From a beta proteobacterium AAP65 (GTDB lineage: Bacteria; Pseudomonadota; Gammaproteobacteria; Burkholderiales; Burkholderiaceae_C), in contig LJHW01000035.1 in assembly GCA_001295865.1 (NCBI GenBank), positions 19,021 through 83,020 of the forward strand: a stretch of 64,000 nucleotides of DNA. The letters are read 5' to 3'. Under the pieces are notes generated by a model. It was given only the letters and a program-made list of their open reading frames with translations, did not search any database and was not told where the DNA came from. The number at the start of each line of letters is the position of its first letter. The first letter of the stretch is position 1. Positions 1 to 9,314 of the stretch are shown here, in pieces. The position numbers and the translations under genes are program-made.

Positions 1-90
1 GCCGCCGACAACACGCGTGACGTGCTGCGCGCCAACGGCGTGCTGGCTCCGGCGGCGCTGCCGCGGCCCGCGGCCACCGCTTCGCGCTGA
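1..90 (+). CDS. C-terminal end of an unidentified protein
   Basis: Frame 1 is open from the window edge to a TGA at 88-90 and encodes the last 29 residues of a protein ending in an Ala/Pro-rich tail (LRANGVLAPAALPRPAATASR). A bidirectional-looking hairpin follows at once, as expected for the end of a transcription unit. The fragment is too short and too low in complexity to name. The start and most of the gene lie outside the window. Confidence 0.5.
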   Translation, partial: AADNTRDVLRANGVLAPAALPRPAATASR

Positions 91-104
91 TACACCGGCC
101 GGCC

Positions 105-154
105 CATCGGGCCCCGGCGGCACCGCGTTTCGGCGGTGCTGCCGGGGCCCGATG
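105..154. terminator. Long hairpin between convergent genes, likely bidirectional terminator
   Basis: Two arms of about 22 bases, nearly perfectly complementary (left from CATCGGGCCCCGGC, right ending GCCGGGGCCCGATG), flank a short GTTT-type loop. The hairpin lies exactly between the plus-strand stop at 90 and the minus-strand stop at 159. The plus-strand copy is followed only by a short TCTTTC tract, so rho-independent strength is modest. Confidence 0.7.
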
Positions 155-158
155 TCTT

Positions 159-521
159 TCAGGCCGCCAGGGTTTGCCGGGCCTCGTCGAAGGCCTGCAC
201 GGCGCTGGCGGCGTACATCAGCGACGGCCCGCCGCCCATGTAAACGGCCACGCCCAGGGTTTCGTCCACCTCTTGCCGCGTGGCGCCCAGCTTGGCCAGC
301 GCCTGCGTGTGGAAGCCGATGCAGGGGTCGCAGCGCACGGCCACGCTCAGCGCCAGCGCGATCAGCTCCTTGGTCTTCTTGTCGAGCGCACCGGTGGCCG
401 TGGCGGCGCGGCCGAGGTCGGCAAAGGCCTTCATCACCTCGGGTGTGCTGCTGCGCAGGCTGGCGAGCTCGGTGGAAACGGCCTGGGTCAGGCTGCGGTA
501 GTTGTCGTGGGCCAGGGGCAT
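159..521 (-). CDS. Carboxymuconolactone decarboxylase / AhpD-like protein
   Basis: This 120-residue, all-helical small protein has the AhpD/CMD hallmark C64-x-x-C67-x-x-x-H71 in the segment RCDPCIGFH. It follows a DKKTKELIALALSV helix typical of the family. Family members with this CxxC motif act as thiol peroxidase-like or disulfide reductants of peroxiredoxin systems. The aromatic decarboxylase members lack the cysteines, so an AhpD-type redox role is the better guess. No partner AhpC is nearby. The ATG at 521 is the only reasonable start. Physiological substrate unknown. Confidence 0.85.
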   Translation of the reverse strand: MPLAHDNYRSLTQAVSTELASLRSSTPEVMKAFADLGRAATATGALDKKTKELIALALSVAVRCDPCIGFHTQALAKLGATRQEVDETLGVAVYMGGGPSLMYAASAVQAFDEARQTLAA

Positions 522-568
522 GGGTCGGTTTTGTGAGGGTGGTGGTCTGGAGGGCAGGGTTGCTTGTT

Positions 569-742
569 TCAGCGCGGGCTGCGCGCTTCTGCCGCTGCGC
601 GCGCAGCGGCGGCAGCCGTGTCTTCACGGATGTGCCGCTGGAAGTAGCGCAGGAAGAACACGCCCATGCCCAGCATGAAAGTGATGCCGGCGATGCTCAT
701 CAAGCCGACATCGGTGGTGAAGAGTTCCTGCAGCGTGCGCAT
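569..742 (-). CDS. DUF3149-type single-span membrane peptide
   Basis: A 57-residue protein starting MRTLQELFTTDVG, followed by one hydrophobic segment (about residues 13-35, SIAGITFMLGMGVFFLRYF), a basic RHIRE stop-transfer stretch and an Ala-rich tail. The layout matches the small DUF3149 proteins of betaproteobacteria, which have no assigned function. The open frame extends upstream to 823, but the ATG at 742 is preceded by AAGGAG at good spacing, so the longer form is rejected. It probably sits in the inner membrane with the charged C-terminus inside. Confidence 0.75.
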   Translation of the reverse strand: MRTLQELFTTDVGLMSIAGITFMLGMGVFFLRYFQRHIREDTAAAAARAAAEARSPR

Positions 743-940
743 GGTCGCGCTCCTTCTTGGCGTTGGTGAGGATGGTTTTTCATTGGGCGCCGCCTGGGGC
801 GTGCTGGCCTTGAGGTGGGTCAAGGTGTGTGCGCCGGAGTACCGACGCGCCGGCCTGCGGCCGCCATGCTGGGCTCCGTCTTCCTGCAGGAGCTACATCG
901 CCATGACCCGTCCCAGCCCGCCGCGGCCGCGCAAACCGGC

Positions 941-1345
941 ATGAGCCTCTTTGCGGTGGACACCGACACGCTGCCGACCTCCTTCGGCGTCTTCCGGCCC
1001 GTGGGCCATGTGATGGTGGGCCTGCCGACGCAGGCGCAGACCGACACGCTGGCCTCGGCCCTGCAAGGCGCGGGCTGGGCCAGCAGCGCGGTGCAGCAGT
1101 TCACCCCGCGTGAAAGCGTGGCCGACATGGAGGTCCTGGTCGAGCAGGCCGGCCCCATGGCCGGCTTCGGCTACGAAATCACACTGCTGCGCCGCTACCT
1201 GGCGCTGGCGCGCGAGGGCCACCGCTGGCTGCTGGTGAAGGTGAGTGGCACCGAGCAGGCCGCGCAGGCCGCCGAACTGGCTCGCGAACGCGGCGCTACG
1301 CTCGCCGTGCACTACCGGCTGCTGACCGAAGAAGAGCTGATCTGA
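941..1345 (+). CDS. Conserved-looking hypothetical protein
   Basis: A 134-residue soluble protein from the ATG at 941 (MSLFAVDTDTLP). The open frame extends back to 815, but that part is low-complexity. No signal peptide or membrane span is visible. Alternating strand and helix segments (VGHVMVGL, VLVEQAG, WLLVKVSG, LAVHYRLL) suggest a small alpha/beta sandwich. The central part resembles small stress-type proteins in style only, and I do not recognise the family. No clear Shine-Dalgarno sequence precedes the start. Function unknown. Confidence 0.6.
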   Translation: MSLFAVDTDTLPTSFGVFRPVGHVMVGLPTQAQTDTLASALQGAGWASSAVQQFTPRESVADMEVLVEQAGPMAGFGYEITLLRRYLALAREGHRWLLVKVSGTEQAAQAAELARERGATLAVHYRLLTEEELI

Positions 1346-1346
1346 C

Positions 1347-1419
1347 GGCGGCTCCGCCGCCGCGGCTTCAGATGTGAAGGCGGCTCCGCCGCGGTTTCAG
1401 GTGCGGAGGCGGCTCCGCC
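1347..1419. repeat. Three tandem copies of GGCGGCTCCGCC between convergent genes
   Basis: The 12-mer GGCGGCTCCGCC, itself an inverted repeat with a short loop, occurs at 1347-1358, 1379-1390 and 1408-1419, at periods of 32 and 29 bases. The linkers are related: CGCGGCTTCAG and CGCGGTTTCAG. The array fills the gap between a plus-strand stop (1345) and the minus-strand ylqF stop (1423). It could act as a hairpin terminator or be a REP-like element. Confidence 0.7.
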
Positions 1420-1422
1420 ACC

Positions 1423-2382
1423 TCAGGCGCGCGGCTTGCGCGCTTTCTTCGAGGCCGCCTCGCGCGCGGCCTTCTTCGCGCTGCGCAAGGCCTCGCGTTC
1501 GGCGGTGGCGGCCAGCCACACCACCTGGTCTGCCGGCGTTTCCAGCGTCACGCGGCCGATGGCGGCCGAGCGGAAATCGTTGAGCACGGCCTCGGCGGCC
1601 TTGTGCACGTGCGGCACGCCACCCGGCCCCATGTAGCCTCGGTGGCGGGCGATGCGCTCTAGCACGGCGTCCGAGGGCCGCGCCGCCAGCTCGGCCACGG
1701 CCTCGGGCGTGGTGGCGAGCTTGTAGCGCGCAGCCAGCGCCGCCGCGTAGCCGGCCTGCAGGCGTTCGATCAGGCCCAGCGCCACTTCTTCTTCGTCATA
1801 GGCGTTGCGGCCCACCGCGCCGCTGGCGGCCAGCAGGATGCCGTGCTCGGGCACGGTGATGCGCGGCCACAGCAGGCCGGGCGTGTCGTACAGCGTCACG
1901 TCGCTGGCCAGCGCGATGGCCTGCTCGGTTTTCGTGATGCCGGCTTCGTCACCGGTTTTCGTGGCCTTGCGCTTGGCCAGGGTGTTGATCAGCGTGCTCT
2001 TGCCCACATTGGGCACACCGCAGATCAGCACGCGCAGCGGCTTGACCATGCCACCGCGCAGCGGCGCCAGCGCACGGCAGGCCTGCACCAGGCGCGCCGC
2101 GGGCGCGGCTTCGCTGGCGTCCAGGCCGTAGGCGTGGGTGTCGGGCAGCGCGTTGTAGTGCGCGAGCCAGGCCTCGGTGCGCGCGGGGTCGGCCAGGTCT
2201 TGTTTGTTGAGGATCTTCAGTGCGGGCTTGCCGGCTGTCAGCTCGGCCAGCAGCGGGTTCAAGCTGGCGGCGGGCAGGCGCGCGTCGAGCAGCTCGATGA
2301 CGACGTCGATGCCGGCCTTGAAGCGCTCCACCATCGCCTTGCGCGTGGCGTGCATGTGGCCGGGGAACCATTGGATGGCCAT
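1423..2382 (-). CDS. ylqF: Ribosome biogenesis GTPase YlqF/RbgA
   Basis: A 319-residue circularly permuted GTPase. The order of motifs is diagnostic: G4 NKQD at 59-62 comes before the P-loop GVPNVGKS at about 122-129 and G3 DTPG at 166-169. The N-terminus MAIQWFPGHMHATRKAM is the family signature. The family acts late in 50S ribosomal subunit assembly. The C-terminal third carries the RbgA RNA-binding helices and ends in a Lys/Arg/Ala-rich tail. The ATG at 2382 is chosen because the 47 codons upstream in the same frame are low-complexity and the family starts here. Confidence 0.93.
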   Translation of the reverse strand: MAIQWFPGHMHATRKAMVERFKAGIDVVIELLDARLPAASLNPLLAELTAGKPALKILNKQDLADPARTEAWLAHYNALPDTHAYGLDASEAAPAARLVQACRALAPLRGGMVKPLRVLICGVPNVGKSTLINTLAKRKATKTGDEAGITKTEQAIALASDVTLYDTPGLLWPRITVPEHGILLAASGAVGRNAYDEEEVALGLIERLQAGYAAALAARYKLATTPEAVAELAARPSDAVLERIARHRGYMGPGGVPHVHKAAEAVLNDFRSAAIGRVTLETPADQVVWLAATAEREALRSAKKAAREAASKKARKPRA

Positions 2383-2483
2383 GTCAGGGCGCGCAGCCAG
2401 CAGGCGGGGGCAGGGGAGAGAACATCGGCCGATGCTACCCAGGTCGGCCGCGGGGCCGGCCGGGCATGCCTTAGGCTCAAGGC

Positions 2484-3272
2484 ATGCGCTTGCCCCTGCC
2501 CCTGGTTCTTGTTCTGACTGCATGGCCTGCCAGCTGGCGGCGTTTCTGCCTCGCTGCCACGCTGTTGCTGGCGTTGCCGCTGCAGGCGCAGACGCTGAAC
2601 GTCGGTGTCGACACCAGCCTCGCCGCCGCTATCGCAACCGCCGCACCGGCCTTCGCGGCCACGCGTCCCGGCGTGCAGCTGGTGCTGAAGACCGCGCCCG
2701 CCGCGGCGTTGCTGAACGAGTTGGCGCGCGGCGCACCGCTGGATGTGCTGGTGGGCATCGAACGCGAAACCGCAGCGCTGGGTGAACAGCGCCGGCTGCT
2801 GCGCCCCGAGGCCCGGGCCGCTTTCGCCAGCAACCGCCTCGTGCTGGTGGTGCCGGCCAACGCGGCCACGGTGCAGCGCCTGGCCGATCTGGCCAAGCCC
2901 GAAGTGCAGCGGGTGGCCCTGGGCCGCAGCAGCAGCCTGCCGCTGGGTCGCCATGGCCGCGAAGCGCTGAACGCGCAGCGCCTGTGGCCCAGCGTGCAGC
3001 GAAAGGTGGTGCTGGCCGACGACAGCACGGCGCTGCTGGCGCTGGTGAAAGACGGCGCTGCCGATGCCGCACTCGTCTACGAAACCGACGCCCTGGCCGC
3101 CGGCGCCGCGCTGCGCGTGGTGCAGGTGCTGCCCACGCCCGAGCCGCTGCGCCACGGCGTGCATGTCAGCACCGCCAGCCGGCAGGCCGAGCTGGCATCG
3201 GCCTTCGCGGCCTGGCTGCGCAGCGACGCGGCGCGCGCGCTGCTGCAGGCGCGCGGTTTCGGCCCGCCCTGA
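2484..3272 (+). CDS. ModA-like molybdate/tungstate-type periplasmic binding protein, orphan
   Basis: This 262-residue protein has an N-terminal signal segment (about 1-35, ending LQAQ). Next comes the ModA-like fold: DTSLAAAIATAAPAF at the first ligand loop, PLDVLVGIERE, SNRLVLVVPAN, and a late DAALVYETDAL. These segments are typical of ModA substrate-binding proteins of ABC oxyanion transporters. No modB or modC lies beside it; it is divergent from ylqF. The ligand is therefore uncertain, and it may serve a distant transporter or act as a sensor. The stretch 2383-2483 between the divergent starts must hold both promoters. Confidence 0.8.
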   Translation: MRLPLPLVLVLTAWPASWRRFCLAATLLLALPLQAQTLNVGVDTSLAAAIATAAPAFAATRPGVQLVLKTAPAAALLNELARGAPLDVLVGIERETAALGEQRRLLRPEARAAFASNRLVLVVPANAATVQRLADLAKPEVQRVALGRSSSLPLGRHGREALNAQRLWPSVQRKVVLADDSTALLALVKDGAADAALVYETDALAAGAALRVVQVLPTPEPLRHGVHVSTASRQAELASAFAAWLRSDAARALLQARGFGPP

Positions 3273-3387
3273 GCGCGCCAGCAGCCACCCACCACCCCCG
3301 ACCCAGGGTGCACCCGCAGCGGCACGCGGGGGGCTTGTGCGCACAATGCGCCGCTTCACCGCCCATCGCCCCATCGGGGCCCACCGC

Positions 3388-5547
<2,160 letters not shown>

Positions 5548-5560
5548 GCGCACGACCCGC

Positions 5561-5776
5561 ATGAACGACGCCGTCGACAACCGCCTTACCGAGCTGGAGA
5601 TCAAGGCCAGCTACAGCGAAGACCTGCTCGACCGCCTGAACGAGGTGGTGGTGCGCCAGCAGGCGCAGATCGACGCGCTGCAGCGCGCCTTGTTCGAGCT
5701 GCGTGCGCAGGCGCTGGCCACGCCGGAGCAGCCGGGCTCGGGCAGCTTGCGCGACGAGTTGCCGCCGCACTACTGA
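5561..5776 (+). CDS. slyX: SlyX family coiled-coil protein
   Basis: A 71-residue protein that is almost entirely a predicted coiled coil (NRLTELEIKASYSEDLLDRLNEVVVRQQ), ending in the family's typical SLRDELPPHY. SlyX proteins are widespread and of unclear role; in Escherichia coli the gene neighbours slyD. Here it follows a prolyl oligopeptidase by 13 bases and is closed by a strong terminator at 5784-5817. Confidence 0.92.
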   Translation: MNDAVDNRLTELEIKASYSEDLLDRLNEVVVRQQAQIDALQRALFELRAQALATPEQPGSGSLRDELPPHY

Positions 5777-5783
5777 AAACAAA

Positions 5784-5817
5784 ACGGCCCCGGGGCAGCG
5801 CGCCCCGGGGCCGTTTT
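5784..5817. terminator. Strong rho-independent terminator, bidirectional
   Basis: ACGGCCCCGGGGC, a 5-base AGCGC loop and GCCCCGGGGCCGT form a perfect 13-bp GC-rich stem, followed by TTTT on the plus strand. On the minus strand the AAAACAAAA upstream provides the U-tract. It separates slyX (stop 5776) from the convergent S9 peptidase (stop 5833), so it can end transcripts from both sides. Confidence 0.93.
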
Positions 5818-5832
5818 TGCGGCGAGGCAGGC

Positions 5833-7869
5833 TTACTTTGCCGCCATCGCTTCTTTCAGCCCGGCCGCGAACTCCGCGCCGTGGCGCACCTGCGCGGTGC
5901 TGGGCTTGAGCGTGTTGCCGATGGCTTCGGCACGGCCGCCCAGACATTGCGCGAGGAAGTTCTCCGTCACCGCGTTGAAGGCGATGTTGTTGACCGGGCG
6001 CGCGAAGCCGTGGCCTTCGTCGGGGAAGACGATGTAGGTCACGGGGATCTTGCGCGCCTTCATCGCGTCGACGATCTGGTCGCTTTCGGCCACGTTCACA
6101 CGCGGGTCGTTGGCGCCCTGGCCGATGAGCAGCGGCCGCTCGATGTTGGCCGCGAAGTTCAGCGGCGAACGTTCCTTCAGCAGCGCCTGGCCTTCGGGCG
6201 TGCCCGGGTCGCCCATGCGGCGGTAGAGCTGCTTCTTGAAGGCTTCCCAATACGGCGGGATGGTGCCCAGCAGCGTGAACAGGTTGCTCGGGCCGACGAT
6301 GTCCACCCCGCAGGCGAACTCCTTGGGCGTGAAGGCCAGGCCGGCCAGCGTGGCGTAACCGCCGTAGCTGCCGCCCATGATGGCGACCTTGTCCTTCTGC
6401 GCCACGCCGCGCTGCACGGCCCACTGCACGGCGTCGAGCAGGTCGTCGTGCATCTTGCGGCCCCATTGCAGGTCGCCGGCGTTGACGAAGCTCTTGCCGA
6501 AGCCGGTGCTGCCGCGGAAGTTCACGCTCAGCACCGCGTAGCCGCGGTTGGCCAGCCACTGGTGGTAGCCGTTGTAGCCGTAGTCGTCACGCGCCCAGGG
6601 GCCGCCGTGCACCAGCAGCACCATGGGCACGGGCTGGCGCGGCTTGCCTTGCGCATCGGGCTGGGCCTGCGCCGGCACGGTGAGGTAGCTCACCAAGGTG
6701 AGGCCATCACGCGACTTGATCTCGTGCGCCTGCATCGGCACCAGCGGTGCGCCCACCAGCTCGGGGCGGCTCACGTAAAGCGGGTTCAGCTGGCGCGCCT
6801 TGCGGTCGTACACGTGCACGGCCGCGGGAGCGGTGACGGTGTCCACCGCCACCAGCCACTTGTCGTCGGCCTCGGTGCGCGAGGTGATGGCGAACTGGCC
6901 TTTGGCTTCGCGCGTCAGGAACTCCAGGTCGGCCTTCAGCGCCGGGTCCAGCGCCACGGGTTCGCTCTTCAGGTAGTTCACCGCGTAGCCCTGCACGCGG
7001 CCGGTCTGCGGGTCGAAGAGGCCGTCGGTGATGTCGGCGCGGCGGTCTTGCGCCACCACCGTCATCTGGCCCGTGGCCACGTCTTGCGCCATCAGCGCGG
7101 CGGTGTCGCGGCCGCGCGCGTCCACCCAGTACAGCGTCTTGCCATCGGCGGTGTAGCCCATGGGCGCGGTGGTCTGGCTGTCTTCCAGGCCCACGCTGAT
7201 CATGGGCGTGGCCTCGACCTTGTTGTCGCTGATGCGGAAGTAGTCGCTGCCACCGGCGGCATTCGGGCGGCTGGCCAGGCGCAGGTTCAGGTCGCGGTCG
7301 GCGCGGAAGTCGCCGTAGCCCTCGTTTTTCAGCACCAGCGTCAGCTCGCCAGTGGCCAGGTTCAGGCTGTGCACGTCGTGGAAACGCGGGTCGCGGTTGT
7401 TCAGGCCCACGAGGATGCGGTCGCGCACCTTGGGGCTGATGCCGATGACGCGCACCACGGTCTTGTCGAAGGGCGTGTAGCTCTTCAGCGCGCCCGTGGC
7501 CACGTCCACGCCGTAGAGGCGGAAGTTCTCGTCTCCGCCCTGGTCGTTGACGTAGAGCAGGGTCTTGGAATCGGGGGACCAGAAGCTGTTGCGGATGGGG
7601 CGCTTGCGTTCATCGGTGAGCGCGCGCGCCTGCTCGGGCTTGTCCAGCGGTGCCACCCAGAGGTTGAGCACGCCGTCGCGCGGGGCCACCCAGCTGAGCC
7701 AGCGGCCGTCGGGGCTGATGCGCCCGCCGGCCTTGGTGGGGTTGCCGAAGAACTTGGCGCGCTCGATCAGCGGCACGTTGGGGCCGCTGGAGGCTTGCGC
7801 AAACGCGCCTTGCATGTGCAGGGGCAGAGCGGCGGCGATCAGCAGCGCGGGCAGGTAACGTGGGTTCAT
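5833..7869 (-). CDS. S9 family peptidase (acylaminoacyl/dipeptidyl peptidase type), secreted
   Basis: A 678-residue protein. The signal peptide is residues about 1-25 (MNPRYLPALLIAAALPLHM...AFAQ). A WD40-like propeller (about 40-380) contains repeated SPDG/SPDSK-type turns such as ISPDGRWLSW and WSPDSKTLLY. The C-terminal hydrolase domain has Ser501 in GGSYGGYA, Asp588 in NDPRV and His620 in EGHGF. This is the S9C/DPP-IV-like architecture, which releases short peptides or acylated residues in the periplasm. GGAGA precedes the ATG. It converges on slyX across the terminator. It is a different subfamily from the S9A enzyme at 3388, so not a recent duplicate. Confidence 0.92.
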   Translation of the reverse strand: MNPRYLPALLIAAALPLHMQGAFAQASSGPNVPLIERAKFFGNPTKAGGRISPDGRWLSWVAPRDGVLNLWVAPLDKPEQARALTDERKRPIRNSFWSPDSKTLLYVNDQGGDENFRLYGVDVATGALKSYTPFDKTVVRVIGISPKVRDRILVGLNNRDPRFHDVHSLNLATGELTLVLKNEGYGDFRADRDLNLRLASRPNAAGGSDYFRISDNKVEATPMISVGLEDSQTTAPMGYTADGKTLYWVDARGRDTAALMAQDVATGQMTVVAQDRRADITDGLFDPQTGRVQGYAVNYLKSEPVALDPALKADLEFLTREAKGQFAITSRTEADDKWLVAVDTVTAPAAVHVYDRKARQLNPLYVSRPELVGAPLVPMQAHEIKSRDGLTLVSYLTVPAQAQPDAQGKPRQPVPMVLLVHGGPWARDDYGYNGYHQWLANRGYAVLSVNFRGSTGFGKSFVNAGDLQWGRKMHDDLLDAVQWAVQRGVAQKDKVAIMGGSYGGYATLAGLAFTPKEFACGVDIVGPSNLFTLLGTIPPYWEAFKKQLYRRMGDPGTPEGQALLKERSPLNFAANIERPLLIGQGANDPRVNVAESDQIVDAMKARKIPVTYIVFPDEGHGFARPVNNIAFNAVTENFLAQCLGGRAEAIGNTLKPSTAQVRHGAEFAAGLKEAMAAK

Positions 7870-7997
7870 GCGGTCTCCGTGGGCGCAGGGCTGCGCCGGG
7901 TGGTCGGGAAGGCCGCGATTCTGCGTCGCGCGGCGGGCGGGGTGCAGCCCGCGCGACAGGCCGTCGTCCTGGCCGGATGGACGGCCTGAACGGCGGC

Positions 7998-8489
7998 TCA
8001 GTGGAACTTGCCGCCCTTGCCCGCGGTTTTGCCAGCCGGTTTGCCGCCGGCTTTGCCCGCGGGCTTGCCGGTGAAGCGTTTGGGCGGCGTGGGCTCGGGT
8101 TCAGGCGCCGGGGCTGCGCCGCGTGCGCTGGCCTGCGCGGCCAGGGCCGCGCCGCTGACACCGGCGAAGAGCGCGGCGGCACGCACCTTGATCTCCAGCA
8201 GCTCGCTGGCGCTCACCGAGTACTGGCCGGTGACGGTGTTGACCTCGATGCGGAACTCCACATCCTTGCCGTTGTTCGACAGCGTGCCGCAGGTGAACTC
8301 GTAGTCCTCGCTCTCGAAGGGCAGGCCCTGGGTGTCGATGTCGTAATCCTCGTACTCGATGCGGCCGATCTCGCCACTGGCGAGGTTCAGCAGGCCGGTG
8401 GAGGTGATGACCTCGTCGGTCAGTTCATCGGCGATCGAGATCGGCACTTTCAAATCCACGGGCAATCCTTGCAATTTCAGAGTGCGCAT
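7998..8489 (-). CDS. Hypothetical protein with basic Gly/Lys/Pro tail
   Basis: A 163-residue protein starting MRTLKLQGLPVDLKVP. The first 125 residues are acidic and mixed alpha/beta (IEYEDYDIDTQGLPFESEDYEF). The tail from about 128 is a Pro/Glu run followed by repeated GKPAGKAGGKPAGK units, a nucleic-acid-binding style of extension. No signal peptide. The frame is open upstream to 9053, but that part is antisense to the DUF1275 gene and is rejected. Divergent from DUF1275 with an 87-bp gap. Function not recognised. Confidence 0.6.
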   Translation of the reverse strand: MRTLKLQGLPVDLKVPISIADELTDEVITSTGLLNLASGEIGRIEYEDYDIDTQGLPFESEDYEFTCGTLSNNGKDVEFRIEVNTVTGQYSVSASELLEIKVRAAALFAGVSGAALAAQASARGAAPAPEPEPTPPKRFTGKPAGKAGGKPAGKTAGKGGKFH

Positions 8490-8576
8490 TCTGAGGCCTG
8501 GGGCCTGGGCGGCCCGTGGGCCGGTCTTCGGGCGAGGCCGCGGCCGGGCCGCCGGCGATGCGCTTACAGTGCCCCG

Positions 8577-9314
8577 ATGCCCTTGGACTACGCACGTTTC
8601 CTGGTCGGCCGCCAGCGCACCGTGGCGGCCAACCGGCAGCTCGGCTGGGTGCTGGCCTTCACGGCCGGGGCCATCAACGCCGGTGGTTTTTTGGCCGTGC
8701 AGCAGTACACCTCGCACGTCACCGGCATGGTCTCGGCGCTGGCCGACAACCTGGTGCTGGGCCAGGGTGCGCTGGTGGTGGATGCCTTGGTGGCGGTGCT
8801 GGCCTTCCTGCTCGGCGCCATGGTGTGCGCGCAGCTGGTGAACCACGCGCGGCGGCGTGCCATGGCCAGCGAGTACGCGCTCCCGCTGCTGCTGGAGGCC
8901 GGGCTCATCCTCGTGTTCGGGCTGCTGGGGCCCTGGCTGGCGCATTACGAAGGCCTGCTGCTGCCTTTCACCGTGCTGCTGCTGTGTTTCATCATGGGCT
9001 TGCAGAACGCGGTGGTCACCAAGCTCAGCCACGCCGTCATCCGCACCACGCACATGACGGGCATCGTCACCGACCTGGGCATCGAGCTCGGCAAGCTCGT
9101 CTACTGGAACCGCGACCGCACCCAGCCCCCCGTGCGCGCCGACCGTGAACGCCTGGGGGTGCTGGGCGGGCTGCTGGGGTGTTTTCTGGCCGGTGGCATC
9201 TCCGGTGCTTACGGCTTCAAGGCGGTGGGCTACGGTTTCACCGTGCCGCTGGCGGTGCTGCTGACGGTGCTGGCCCTGGTGCCCGCCTGGGACGACCTGC
9301 GCCGCGCCCGATGA
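8577..9314 (+). CDS. DUF1275 / YoaK family membrane protein
   Basis: A 245-residue polytopic protein with about six hydrophobic segments. The family signature appears early as AGAINAGGFLAVQQYTSHVTGMVS and again as THMTGIVTDLGIELGK. The function of DUF1275 proteins is unassigned; they are inner-membrane proteins. The stop overlaps the next gene's ATG (ATGA at 9311-9314), so translation is probably coupled to the SNF2 helicase downstream. That pairing has no obvious functional logic. Confidence 0.9.
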   Translation: MPLDYARFLVGRQRTVAANRQLGWVLAFTAGAINAGGFLAVQQYTSHVTGMVSALADNLVLGQGALVVDALVAVLAFLLGAMVCAQLVNHARRRAMASEYALPLLLEAGLILVFGLLGPWLAHYEGLLLPFTVLLLCFIMGLQNAVVTKLSHAVIRTTHMTGIVTDLGIELGKLVYWNRDRTQPPVRADRERLGVLGGLLGCFLAGGISGAYGFKAVGYGFTVPLAVLLTVLALVPAWDDLRRAR

